NCBI RefSeq assembly: GCF_003626535.1
Contig: NZ_RBAL01000004.1
Coordinates: 434,001-498,000 of the forward strand
Direction of reading: 5' to 3'
From: Streptomyces hoynatensis
GTDB lineage: Bacteria > Actinomycetota > Actinomycetes > Streptomycetales > Streptomycetaceae
Length of the DNA: 64,000 nt
In this document: positions 1-8,891 of the stretch, one piece after another
Layout of the letters: each line of letters starts with the position of its first letter
How positions within the stretch are numbered: the first letter of the stretch is position 1
Position numbers and translations under genes: made by a program
The notes under the pieces: generated by a model
The model's database searches: none
What the model saw: the letters and a program-made list of their open reading frames with translations, nothing else
Told to the model about the DNA's origin: nothing

Positions 1-728
1 GCGAGGGCGGCGAGCACCCGGTCGCGCTCCGGCGCGGCGGCGGCCGTGGCCAGGCGGCGGAAGGGCAGGTGGGCGCGCAGCGCCCGGTCGGCGGCGACGG
101 CCCGCGCCAGCTCCGCCGCGGCCCAGGAGGACAGGAACACCCGCCGCGCGCGGGGCCGTCCGGCCCGCAGGGTGACCTGCCGGCCGGGGACGACCGTGCC
201 GTAGGCCATGGGCCCGAAGAAGCTGACCGTCTCGTTCTTCGCGCACAGCCGCTGGACGTAGGTGTAGAGCTGGCGGCGCACCCGGCGCCAGCGGGCGTTG
301 AGGGGCCGCGGCCGGGAGAAGGGCACCAGCATGTTGTGGTAGGCGTCCGGGTTGGACAGGAACACCGCCTCGCGCAGCTCGGTGCGCTCCAGCAGGCGGC
401 GCAACGCCTCCGAGGCCGCGCCCTCCGCCTCGGCGAACGCCGCGGCGTACCGCTCCAGGGCCTCGGTCCAGGCCCTGGCCGCCTCCCGGTAGCGGGGGTC
501 GCGGCAGCCGGGCAGGGCGCCGGGCCGCGCCTGCAGCACCGGCTCCGCGACGGCCGGGTGCGGCAGCCCGCAGCCGGCCGCCGCCGCAAGCAACTCCCGT
601 TCGCGGCCCAGTACCTCGCGCGCCGCGGCGAGCAGGCCGGCCGGGGCGCCCAGGTCCTCCAGCCAGTCGAAGGGCAGCCCCGCGTGGCGCAGCACGAACA
701 CCGGGCCCAGGCTCCAGGAACGCCTCAT
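1..728 (-). CDS. LanB-type tRNA-dependent dehydratase/ligase homologue (third copy), cut by the window edge
   Basis: Only the first 242 residues are present; the 3' end lies beyond position 1. The start has the signature of actinobacterial LanB N-terminal domains (W-x-L-G-P-V-F-V-L-R-H-A-G-L-P, residues 5-19). The hallmark KNETVSFFGP motif lies near residues 164-173, preceded by YVQRLC. Family knowledge: these domains use aminoacyl-tRNA, either to glutamylate Ser/Thr or, in PEARLs, to add an amino acid to a peptide C-terminus. The ATG overlaps the stop of the preceding gene (ATGA), so the two are translationally coupled. Whether this copy carries an elimination domain cannot be seen. Family assignment is firm; the reaction is not. 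Confidence 0.85.
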   Translation of the reverse strand, partial: MRRSWSLGPVFVLRHAGLPFDWLEDLGAPAGLLAAAREVLGRERELLAAAAGCGLPHPAVAEPVLQARPGALPGCRDPRYREAARAWTEALERYAAAFAEAEGAASEALRRLLERTELREAVFLSNPDAYHNMLVPFSRPRPLNARWRRVRRQLYTYVQRLCAKNETVSFFGPMAYGTVVPGRQVTLRAGRPRARRVFLSSWAAAELARAVAADRALRAHLPFRRLATAAAAPERDRVLAAL

Positions 729-2371
729 GCGGCCTCACCGCCGCTCCGCACCGCCCTGACCCGGCCCAGCTGCCGCAGCAGCTCCTCGCGGCGGGCCGGC
801 GCCAGGCGCCCCAGCAGGGCCGAGGCCCGCGCCCCGCCGTGCCGCAGCCGGTCCACCACCGCGGCGGTGTGCCCGGAGAGCCGGGTGATGCCGCCGCCGC
901 GCAGGCTCACCAGGAACCGGCCGGGCGGGCCGCCGTCGGGGGCGAGGTGCTCGGTGCCGACGGCGCGCGCCGCCGGGTCCCAGCACCAGGAGCCGTGCAC
1001 CCGCGGCCACCGGCTCGGCTGCGTCACGGCCGCGGCGACCCGGCCGGGGAAGAGGTCGAGGCCCGCGGCCCGGCCCGCGAGCAGCTCCCCGATCAGCCGC
1101 TGCCGCCACGCGTACCCCCCGGGCCCCCCGGGTCCTGGGGAGCCCGGCCCCGCCTGCCCGCCCGGCCCTGCGGATTCGGCGGCGGCAGCGGGTGCAGCGG
1201 GTTCATCGGGTGCACCGGTGTCATCGGTTTCGTCGTCGTACGGCAGCCACCTGGCCAGGTCGGGCAACTCCGCGGCGGGGCGCGGCGGAACGGCCCAGGC
1301 GTGGGGGGTGCCCGGCAGCGGCAGCCGGAACGGCCGGAAGCCGGCCAGCCGCACCGGCGCGCGCACCTCCTCCGCCACCAGCCGCTCGTACTCCACGGCC
1401 GGCACGCCGGGGGCGCCCACCAGGACCTCCACCGCCACCGGCACCCGGGCCGCCAGCGGCGGCACCACCGCCGCCAGGTCCACCGGGTGGCCCCGCTCGC
1501 CGACCGCGCGGCCCCAGGTCCGCAGCCCCGCCACCGTCACCACGAGCCCGGCGCAGCGCGCCGTCGCCCCCGCGGGCAGCCGCGCCACGGACTCCGCGTC
1601 CAGCCACCCCGCCCAGGGGCCGCGGGCGGGGCACTCGGCGGCCCGCGTCACCCACACCACGGGGTCCGCGTTCCCCGGCCCGCCGCACCCGCCGAGCAGC
1701 AGCCGCCGCGCCCGGGGCGACAGGCGCGCCCGGCCGGGCGCGTCCAGCCGCGCGAGCGCCGCGTGGTGGCGGGCCACGAAGCGCCCGGTGAGGGTCAGCG
1801 TGGCCGGGGGAGCGGCGGCGGCCAGGGCGAAGGCGAAGGGCAGCTGCCGGTCGGAGTCCACCACCACCTCGGCCGCCCCGGCCGCCGCCACGGCCCGCGC
1901 CGCCGCCGCCACCTCGGGCGCGAACAGGGCGCTGCCCGCGGCGGCCCGCAGCACGTCCGCGCCGCGCTGCGTGCTGCCGTGCCGCAGCCACAGGTCGTCC
2001 AGGGCCGCCGTGATCTCCGGGTCGCCCGCGCTGCGGAGCCGCAGCGCCATGCCCACCGCGCGCAGCGCCGTCGGGTCGGGCAGCTCCGCCTCGGCGAGCG
2101 CGTCGGCGCAGGCCCGCAGGAACAGCGCCCGCTCCGCGCGCCCTTGCGCCGCCGGGCCGCCCGGCCGGTCCAGGCGGGCGGCCTCCCCGGCCAGCCCCGC
2201 GGGATCGGCCAGGCGGCCGACGAACGCGCCGGCCGCGTCGAGGAGTTCCTCCCCGGCGGCGAGGGCGGGCGCGAGGGTCGGATCGCCCAGCGGCGGCAGG
2301 ACGACCAGGCGCGACGGCGCGGCGGGGGAGTCGGCCGCTGCGGTGGCGTCGGCCGTGCGGACCAGGCTCAC
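725..2371 (-). CDS. Unrecognised 548-residue protein of the RiPP operon
   Basis: The start is GTG in a GTGA overlap with the upstream LanB stop, with GGAGG just upstream. I do not recognise a family with confidence. The N-terminal 330 residues are alanine- and arginine-rich and read like alternating helices and strands. A Gly/Pro-rich linker (about residues 405-440, many G-P-G repeats) precedes a C-terminal segment. The last 60 residues, with R-F-L-V-S-L-R-G-G-G-I-T-R-L-S-G then a helix-rich tail, loosely resemble a PqqD-like RiPP recognition element. A degenerate radical-SAM-like barrel is another idea, but no CX3CX2C is present. Its place between two LanB genes with overlaps at both ends says it works on the same peptide. 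Confidence 0.6.
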   Translation of the reverse strand: MSLVRTADATAAADSPAAPSRLVVLPPLGDPTLAPALAAGEELLDAAGAFVGRLADPAGLAGEAARLDRPGGPAAQGRAERALFLRACADALAEAELPDPTALRAVGMALRLRSAGDPEITAALDDLWLRHGSTQRGADVLRAAAGSALFAPEVAAAARAVAAAGAAEVVVDSDRQLPFAFALAAAAPPATLTLTGRFVARHHAALARLDAPGRARLSPRARRLLLGGCGGPGNADPVVWVTRAAECPARGPWAGWLDAESVARLPAGATARCAGLVVTVAGLRTWGRAVGERGHPVDLAAVVPPLAARVPVAVEVLVGAPGVPAVEYERLVAEEVRAPVRLAGFRPFRLPLPGTPHAWAVPPRPAAELPDLARWLPYDDETDDTGAPDEPAAPAAAAESAGPGGQAGPGSPGPGGPGGYAWRQRLIGELLAGRAAGLDLFPGRVAAAVTQPSRWPRVHGSWCWDPAARAVGTEHLAPDGGPPGRFLVSLRGGGITRLSGHTAAVVDRLRHGGARASALLGRLAPARREELLRQLGRVRAVRSGGEAA

Positions 2372-4626
2372 GAGTCCTCCCTGGGGGCACCCACGTAGAC
2401 ACAGCGGAACTCGGCGGCGAACCTCGCGGACCCGTCGGCGAGCCAGGACTGCTCCTCGCCCGGCAGCGCCTCGGAGAGGTCCACGTGTGCCGCGCCCCTG
2501 GCCAGCCTGGCCAGGCATTCGAGGAGCAGCGGGCACGCCGCGTCGACGTACACGGGCTTGCGCTCGTGCGGCGCCTTGGCGAAGAACCGGGCGGGCACGC
2601 CGTGCGTGCGCAGCAGGGCCCTGGCCGCGCCCAGCAGCTCGGCCGGCCTGGACGCCGGGGGCCAGGCGGCGAGTTCGGCGCTCGGCAGGCGCAGGCGGCG
2701 CCGCGCCCACACGAGGTTGCCCCAGCGCAGCCGCGGCATCCGGGGGAGCGCCGGGAGCGCCGGCGGCCGGATGCGGGGCAGGGCAAGCGCCGTGTGCAGG
2801 GCCGAGTCGAGTTCCCCGTTGTGGAACACCAGCTCTCCCTCGTGGTCGGGGGACCGCAGCCCGGCCCGCCGGCCGTCGCTGTGCACGAACAGCCGGTCAA
2901 GCGCCACGCGCGGCCCCGGGTCCCGCACGGGCCCGAGTTCCAGCAGCAGCCCGGGCAGGCGAAGCGGCGGCAGCCCGGTGGTCCGGCGCGCCACCACGTT
3001 GACCGCAGGGAAGCCGGACAGCGCCCGCGACAGCAGCCGGTCGCGCTCGGCCAGCGCGCCCGCCGCGTCCGGGTGGAACTGCAGCGCCCAGGGGGTGAGC
3101 AGCGGGGCGTCGTGGATGTCGCCGAGCACCAGCGGCGTCCGCCCCGCGCGGTAGGCGGCGAGGTCCGCGGTGACGGCCATGACGTCCACCGAGCACAGCA
3201 GCGGCCACCGGGCCGGCGGGGGCGGCGCCAGCCGTCCGCGCAGGTCGACCTCGGCGGCGTCCCGATCGGCCTCCCGCAGCGCCCCGGCGACGACCTCGGG
3301 CAGCCACGGGTCGGCGGCGAGCGGCAGGCCCGCGCAGCGGCGCATCGCGGCGAGCAGCGGGAAACGTCCCGGGCCGAGGTGCGCGGCCACCTGCCTGTTG
3401 TTCGCCTCGCGGGTCAGCTCGGCGGCCCGGCCCAGCAGGTCCAGCACCGCGGGCACGGCCGTGCGCAGGTCGTGGGCGAGGCCGCCGCCGAGGGTGAGGT
3501 CGAGGGTGCCGGCCGCGGCCTCGTGCACGATGACCCGGTCGTTGTAGAACCGGCTCCTGCCCCCGGCGGCCGGCGCCCGGCCCGGCACCCGGGCGGCCAG
3601 CTCCGCCTGGATCTCCGCCTTGCGCCCCGGCGCCGCGGCGGGGTAGCGGTCCAGGAGCTCCACGACCCGGCCGAGGCCGTCCGCCAGCCCGGGCGGCAGC
3701 GGGGGCCGCCGCCCGGCGCGCGCCGCCAGCCAGCGCGTGGGGTCCACCGCCGTCGCGTCCGGCTCCGCGTCGTGGGTGAGCACCCCGCGGGAGCGCGCCG
3801 TGCCCAGGGCCGCGACGGCCTCGGGCAGGTCCAGGCCCGCCCGCCTGGCGGCGCCCGCGAGCGTGCGGCGGCCGTCCGCGGCCGCCACCAGGGCCCGCAC
3901 CGCGGGCTCCCGGCAGGCCGCCGCCGCCTCCCGCAGCGTCTTGGGCCGCGGGACCAGCGCGGCGGCGAAGTCGCCGCTGCCCGCCACCGCCTCCTGCAGG
4001 CCCTCGAACGCCCAGGCCGCCAGGTAGGCCCGCCGCTCCCGCAGCGCCAGGTGCCCCTGCCAGGAGAACACCGCCTCCTCGGCCTGGCCGGGGTCGACGG
4101 TGGCGTAGTTGACCGGGCCGAAGAAGCTCATCGTCTCGCACTTGGCGGCGAACCGCTGGACGTACGACGCCACTTGGCGCCGCAGCCGGGCCCGGCCCGC
4201 CCCGTGCCGCGCCAGCTCCCGGTACACCCCGGGGCCCGAGCAGACGACGGCGTCGAGGAACCGCTCGTCCGCGGCGAGGGCGGCCAGCGCCTCCCGCTCG
4301 CGCCGCGCGTCGCGCTCGGCGGCAGCCGTCAGCTCCTCCCTGGCCGTGGCCAGCGCGCCCGTCGCCTCGTTCCACCGGGCGTGCCACTCTCCGGGGAAGG
4401 CGCCCGAGGGCGGCAGCGGGCGCAGTCCACGCAGCCGCGCCGCCTCGCCGCGGGTGAGCCTGCGCAGCGGGGTCAGCTCCCCGGCCAGCCGCCGCGCCCG
4501 CGCCTCCCGTTCGTGCGCGGCGTCGACGCCGCGGGCCGTCTCCTCGTGCCGCAGCAGGTGGGTCAGCTCCCAGGGGAAGCCCGCGGAGCGCACCACGAGC
4601 TGGGGAAGCAGCGTCCAGTCCGTCAT
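2368..4626 (-). CDS. Stand-alone LanB-type glutamylation-domain enzyme (second copy)
   Basis: The protein has 752 residues. The N-terminus W-T-L-L-P-Q-L-V-V-R-S-A-G-F-P (4-18) and the segment KCETMSFFGP (about 162-171) place it in the lantibiotic dehydratase N-terminal family. Here the usual Asn of K-N-E-T is Cys. The C-terminus has the expected K-P-V-Y-V-D...L-L-L-E-C-L and S-E-A-L-P-G-E-E-Q-S-W-L-A-D-G elements, so the glutamylation domain is complete, but there is no room for a 300-residue SpaB_C elimination domain. The architecture matches split LanB enzymes of thiopeptide pathways or PEARLs. Its ATG overlaps the upstream stop (ATGA), and its own stop overlaps the next start (GTGA). Confidence 0.85.
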   Translation of the reverse strand: MTDWTLLPQLVVRSAGFPWELTHLLRHEETARGVDAAHEREARARRLAGELTPLRRLTRGEAARLRGLRPLPPSGAFPGEWHARWNEATGALATAREELTAAAERDARREREALAALAADERFLDAVVCSGPGVYRELARHGAGRARLRRQVASYVQRFAAKCETMSFFGPVNYATVDPGQAEEAVFSWQGHLALRERRAYLAAWAFEGLQEAVAGSGDFAAALVPRPKTLREAAAACREPAVRALVAAADGRRTLAGAARRAGLDLPEAVAALGTARSRGVLTHDAEPDATAVDPTRWLAARAGRRPPLPPGLADGLGRVVELLDRYPAAAPGRKAEIQAELAARVPGRAPAAGGRSRFYNDRVIVHEAAAGTLDLTLGGGLAHDLRTAVPAVLDLLGRAAELTREANNRQVAAHLGPGRFPLLAAMRRCAGLPLAADPWLPEVVAGALREADRDAAEVDLRGRLAPPPPARWPLLCSVDVMAVTADLAAYRAGRTPLVLGDIHDAPLLTPWALQFHPDAAGALAERDRLLSRALSGFPAVNVVARRTTGLPPLRLPGLLLELGPVRDPGPRVALDRLFVHSDGRRAGLRSPDHEGELVFHNGELDSALHTALALPRIRPPALPALPRMPRLRWGNLVWARRRLRLPSAELAAWPPASRPAELLGAARALLRTHGVPARFFAKAPHERKPVYVDAACPLLLECLARLARGAAHVDLSEALPGEEQSWLADGSARFAAEFRCVYVGAPREDS

Positions 4627-7103
4627 GCCCCGCCTCGCCTGATGAGTGCGAGCCGCAGCTCCGAGGTCACCGGCTCGCCGTTCCTGGCCAGCCACAGCCG
4701 GTCCGGCGCGGGCAGCATCTCGGTCAGCGCGATCGCGTCCGCCGTCCCCGGCAGCAGGCCGCGCAGCGCCTCCACCGCCAGCGGGGCCGACAGGTCCACG
4801 CACACCGGCTTCGGCTGTCCCGGCACGTGCGCGTACACCCAGCGGGGCAGGCCGAGGCGGGCCCGCAGGCGCTGGACGCCGAGGAACGCCTCCCGGGTCC
4901 CGGTCCGGCCCCCGTGCCCCGTGCCGCGCAGCTCGGCGGGCTCGACCAGCCAGGAGGCGCGCTGCATCACGACCTCGCCCACGGTCACCCGCGGCCGCCG
5001 CCGGCCGTCCCCGGCCGGCGGCATCCGCACCGCGGGCGGCGCGAAGGCGAGCAGGTGCACGTGGTCGTCCTCGCCCGCGTACAGCACGAGTTCACCCCGG
5101 CCGTCCCACAGCCGCACCCCCTCGCCCTCGGCCCGCACCGTCAGCTCGGTGACCGGCACGCTGCGCGCGCGGTCCCGGCAGGCCGTCGCCGTCACCTCGA
5201 CGAACCTGCCGGGGAACCACTCGCCGACCAGGCCCTTGTGCCGCCGCCTGCGGATCACGGTCGCCATCCGCGAGGCCCCGCCCCACGGGGACAGGTCCCG
5301 GGCGAAGTCGGCCTGGAGCGCGCCTGGTTCCTCGGCGAACAGGCCCTGGGAGCCCCAGGCGAACACGTAGGGGTGCACCTCCCCGAGGACGAACGTGCCG
5401 GGCCGCCCGGCCTCGTCCACGCCCACCAGCACGTCGGGGCCGGCGAAGCGGGGGCGGTGATCCGGCTCGCCGAGGGCGCGCAGCTCCCGCGGCGTCAGCC
5501 GCGCCCGGCCGTCGCGGGTGCGCGCGAGAACGAGCGCGGCGAACTCCGCGGCGAACGCCCGCGCCTCACCGGCCCAGCGCGCCAGGGCCCGCGGCCCCGC
5601 GGCCCCCGGCGGGCCCTCCGCTTCCAGGGCCGCGCGCGAGCGGCGCACGAACTCGGGGTAGGGCATGGCCGCCACCCCCGCCGAGCGCAGCACCTCCCGG
5701 GCGAAACGCTGGTGGGCGGCGTGCAGCAGCTCCCCGTACCGCGCCCCCACGTCGAGGGCCGGGCCGAGGGCGGCCTCCAGGCGCCGCCTGGTGTCCTCGC
5801 CCATCAGGACAGGACTCAGGTCGCCCTTGGCGTCCAGGTAGGCCACGGTCCTGTCGGCGTACATCCGCCCGCCGGCCCGGCGCGGCGCCACCCCCGCCAG
5901 CTCCTCGAAGCCGCGTTCCAGGCGGTCGAGGGCCCGCCGGCGCGCCAGGTGCCCGCCCGCGGCGCCGTATTCCTCCACCGCACGCCACAGGTCCGCCAGC
6001 CGGGCGGGCCAGGGGGTGTCCGCGGCGTACCTGCGGGCGTCGGCCAGGAGTTCGGAGAAGGGCCGGTCGGTGGTGGAGGCCGGCTCCGGCCGGCGGCGCA
6101 GCGCCCCCACCGACTCGAAGCGGTCCAGAATCCGCGAGACCTCGGGCAGGGGCAGCCCGGTGGCCCGGGCGACGTCCGCCGCCGACGCGTCCCGGCCCAC
6201 CGCCGCGGCCACGGCGGCCGAGGCGCCGGACAGGCCCACGGAACGGCCGGTGGGCAGGGTCAGCACCCGGCCGTCGAGCCGCGCCGCGGGCAGCCAGCGC
6301 ACCGGCAGCCGCTCGCCGACCCCCGGCGCCTCGGCCAGGCGGGCGGCGAGCGCGCACACCGCCCAGAAGGCCATGAACGGGCGCACCTCGGTGACGCCGG
6401 AGGCCGTCTCGGGCCCCAGGCGCACCCCGTCGATCCCCGGCGCGACGCGGCCGTGCACCAGCGGGCCGAAGAAGCTGGACGTCTCGTTCTTGGCGGCCAG
6501 CCGCTGGAGCACCAGGTACAGCCGCCGCGCCATCGCCCGCTCGCCGGAGCGGCCGGGGCCGCTGGTGGCCAGCCAGCGGCGCACCCCGTCGTACAGGTCG
6601 GGCGTCATCTGCAGCACCGCGTCCAGCACCTGCGGGCCGAGCGCCTCCCGCAGCCGCGCCTCGCGCCCTGCCTCCTCCTTCGCCAGGGCCGTCCACAGCT
6701 CCTCGCGCGCCGCGGCCTGGGCGGTGAGGGCGGCGGCGTACGCGTCGAGCGGGCCGTCCAGGTGCGGCAGCAGCGCGCGGGCCTCGCCCGCATCCACGGG
6801 CAGGCGGCGGCCGATCCGGTTGCGCAGCGTGGAAAGCCGCCGCAGCCCGGCCCGGTCCCCGGCCCGGCGCCGCTCGCCCACCGCGGTGCGCATCGCGTCC
6901 CCGAGCAGCCGCTCGCGGGTCTCGTCCAGCTCCCGCGTCGCCTGCCGGTACGCCGCCGCGGCGTGCCCGGCCGCGGGGTCGCCCGCGTGGTCAAGCAGCG
7001 GGAAGCCGAAGCCGGCGCGGCGCAGCACGAACCTCGGCACCATGTGCCAGGGCCCCGCCTCGGGCGCCCCGGCGCTCGTCGGGGCCTGGATGGGGCGTTC
7101 CAT
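4623..7103 (-). CDS. Stand-alone LanB-type glutamylation-domain enzyme (first copy)
   Basis: The protein has 826 residues. The LanB N-terminal signature W-H-M-V-P-R-F-V-L-R-R-A-G-F begins at residue 19. L-Q-R-L-A-A-K-N-E-T-S-S-F-F-G-P (about 199-214) is the family hallmark. The C-terminus contains K-P-V-C-V-D-L-S-A-P-L and T-E-M-L-P-A-P-D-R-L-W-L, typical of the end of the glutamylation domain. An elimination domain is absent. The ATG has a GAGGGGG ribosome site and lies 9 nt after the stop of the TPR gene. Family knowledge allows either Ser/Thr glutamylation or PEARL-type aminoacyl addition; the sequence does not decide between them. Confidence 0.87.
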   Translation of the reverse strand: MERPIQAPTSAGAPEAGPWHMVPRFVLRRAGFGFPLLDHAGDPAAGHAAAAYRQATRELDETRERLLGDAMRTAVGERRRAGDRAGLRRLSTLRNRIGRRLPVDAGEARALLPHLDGPLDAYAAALTAQAAAREELWTALAKEEAGREARLREALGPQVLDAVLQMTPDLYDGVRRWLATSGPGRSGERAMARRLYLVLQRLAAKNETSSFFGPLVHGRVAPGIDGVRLGPETASGVTEVRPFMAFWAVCALAARLAEAPGVGERLPVRWLPAARLDGRVLTLPTGRSVGLSGASAAVAAAVGRDASAADVARATGLPLPEVSRILDRFESVGALRRRPEPASTTDRPFSELLADARRYAADTPWPARLADLWRAVEEYGAAGGHLARRRALDRLERGFEELAGVAPRRAGGRMYADRTVAYLDAKGDLSPVLMGEDTRRRLEAALGPALDVGARYGELLHAAHQRFAREVLRSAGVAAMPYPEFVRRSRAALEAEGPPGAAGPRALARWAGEARAFAAEFAALVLARTRDGRARLTPRELRALGEPDHRPRFAGPDVLVGVDEAGRPGTFVLGEVHPYVFAWGSQGLFAEEPGALQADFARDLSPWGGASRMATVIRRRRHKGLVGEWFPGRFVEVTATACRDRARSVPVTELTVRAEGEGVRLWDGRGELVLYAGEDDHVHLLAFAPPAVRMPPAGDGRRRPRVTVGEVVMQRASWLVEPAELRGTGHGGRTGTREAFLGVQRLRARLGLPRWVYAHVPGQPKPVCVDLSAPLAVEALRGLLPGTADAIALTEMLPAPDRLWLARNGEPVTSELRLALIRRGGA

Positions 7104-7112
7104 CGGGCCCCC

Positions 7113-8891
7113 TCAGAAGTTGACGAGGTCGAAGGGGCGGTTCAGCTTGGTGCGGGCCGCGGGCAGCAGGGCGCGCAGCTCCCCGGCGGGCGCGGCGCAC
7201 TCCACGGCCTCGGCGAGCGTCCCGGCCCTGGCGGCGTGGGTGCGGCTGGCCCGGGCCAGCCGTGCCACCTCCTTCCCCGGGCGGCCGCCGCCCGCCAGGG
7301 CGAGGGCGGTGCGGGCCAGCGCCATCCGGTAGGGGTCGCCGAGCCGCTCGGTGGCGTCCGCGGCCTGCGCGAAACGCTCCGCGGCCTGCCCGCCGCGGCC
7401 CGCCTCCAGGAGCAGGGCGCCGAGTTCGAGCGCGACCTCGGACTCGTGGAAGTCGTCGGCCAGGCCCGCGCAGTGGCGCAGCGAGGTGCCGAGTTCCTGC
7501 CCCGCGCCCTCCCGGTCGCCGCACCTGAGCCTGAGCCCACCGGCCCGGTAGGCGTGGTGCTTGAGGAACTTGGGGTCGTCGGTGCCGGGGCCGCGGCTGA
7601 AGCGCTCCCAGGTCTCCAGGGCCTTCTCCGGCTTGCCCGCCCGCTCCTGGAGCACGCTGATGTTCGACACCAGGTTGACCCGCAGGTGCACCGAGCTGGC
7701 GTCGTCCAGGCCGTCCAGGCAGCCAAGGGCCCGTTTCTCGTGGGCCAGGGCCCCGGCCATGTCCTTGCCGGAGAAGAGGGTCAGCGCCTTCAGGTTGTGC
7801 AGCCAGCCGCGTTCCCTGCGGATGCTGTCCGCCTCGCGCGGCGCCGGGCGCAGCGCCTCCAGGCCCGCGTCCACCTCGGCCGCGGCGCCGCGCAGGTCGC
7901 TGTGCCGCTTGGTCAGGGTGAGCGCCGTGTACAGGTGGGACTGCGCCCGCAGTTCGGGCGAGAGCGGCGCCTCGGTCTCCCGCATGGCCCTGAACCGGCG
8001 CACCGCGTCGTCCTGCCGGCCCCGGAACGTCGCCTGGATGCCGAGGGCCTTCAGGAGGAACGCCCGGGCGTCGGCGGCCGTGCGCAGGATCGCGGGCTCG
8101 AACTCGATGGCCTGGTTCTCCCCGCCCGCCGGGTGGCGGTCGGCCACCTCGGCGGCGACGGCGGCGACCTCGTGGCCCGACAGGCGCTCCGCCGCGGGGA
8201 GGCAGGCGGCGGCGGCCGCGGCCATGCCCTCCCAGTTGCTGACGTAGAAGGCGAGGCGGCAGTAGGACATCGCCGCCGAGACCCGCGCCACCGGCCCGAG
8301 CGCCGTATCGAGCGCCGCCGCGAACAGCAGGTCCTCCTCCCGCGCGGCGGCGCCCCCCGGCCTCGGGTGGGGCCGGGGCGGCAGGGACGGCAGCCGCGCC
8401 GGGTCGGCGTCGAGCCCGATCAGGCGCAGGCAGCGGGCCCGTTCGGCGCGGTAGTCGGCCTCGGGGAACTCGGCCGCCTCCCAGGCGGTGGGCGGCTCCA
8501 CCCGCAGCCGGCCGAGGCCGGTGGCCCGCGAGAACTCCACGGCCCTGATCAGCCCGCGCAGGCTGACCAGGTCGGTGAGCGCCGCGCCGCGCAGGAACAG
8601 CGTCGCGTCCAGGCTCTCGGAGGCCCGGCACAGGGCCATGGCGGCGACCGCGAGGACCCGGAAGGTGCGTTCGCACTCGCGGTGCAGCCGCCGCTCGGAC
8701 GCGGAGAGGGCGACCGCGGCGAGGGGCGGGGGGCTCGCGCCGTCCGCGCGCGGGGGCCGCAGGACTCCCCACTCGGCGGGGTAGCGCCGCGGGAGCGCGC
8801 CGAAGTCGGCCCCCGCGTCCGCGACCGCGTCGAGTGCGCGCGTCAGACCCGCGAAGGCGGCGGATCTCCCGGCCCTGATGTCAACGTCCAC
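7113..8891 (-). CDS. TPR-like helical repeat protein of the RiPP operon
   Basis: I chose the GTG at 8891 because GGGAG sits six bases upstream and because codon bias collapses beyond it. A longer frame to 8984 has no ribosome site. The 592-residue product is almost entirely helical. Its second half contains TPR-like units, for example G-K-P-E-K-A-L-E-T-W-E-R-F near the middle, and repeats of the form A-x-x-x-G-x-x-A-x-x-x-x-x near the C-terminus. No catalytic motif or DNA-binding domain is visible. It is the first gene after the precursor and is coupled to the first LanB gene. It may be a scaffold that presents the peptide or gathers the three LanB-like enzymes; that role is inference. Confidence 0.65.
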   Translation of the reverse strand: MDVDIRAGRSAAFAGLTRALDAVADAGADFGALPRRYPAEWGVLRPPRADGASPPPLAAVALSASERRLHRECERTFRVLAVAAMALCRASESLDATLFLRGAALTDLVSLRGLIRAVEFSRATGLGRLRVEPPTAWEAAEFPEADYRAERARCLRLIGLDADPARLPSLPPRPHPRPGGAAAREEDLLFAAALDTALGPVARVSAAMSYCRLAFYVSNWEGMAAAAAACLPAAERLSGHEVAAVAAEVADRHPAGGENQAIEFEPAILRTAADARAFLLKALGIQATFRGRQDDAVRRFRAMRETEAPLSPELRAQSHLYTALTLTKRHSDLRGAAAEVDAGLEALRPAPREADSIRRERGWLHNLKALTLFSGKDMAGALAHEKRALGCLDGLDDASSVHLRVNLVSNISVLQERAGKPEKALETWERFSRGPGTDDPKFLKHHAYRAGGLRLRCGDREGAGQELGTSLRHCAGLADDFHESEVALELGALLLEAGRGGQAAERFAQAADATERLGDPYRMALARTALALAGGGRPGKEVARLARASRTHAARAGTLAEAVECAAPAGELRALLPAARTKLNRPFDLVNF

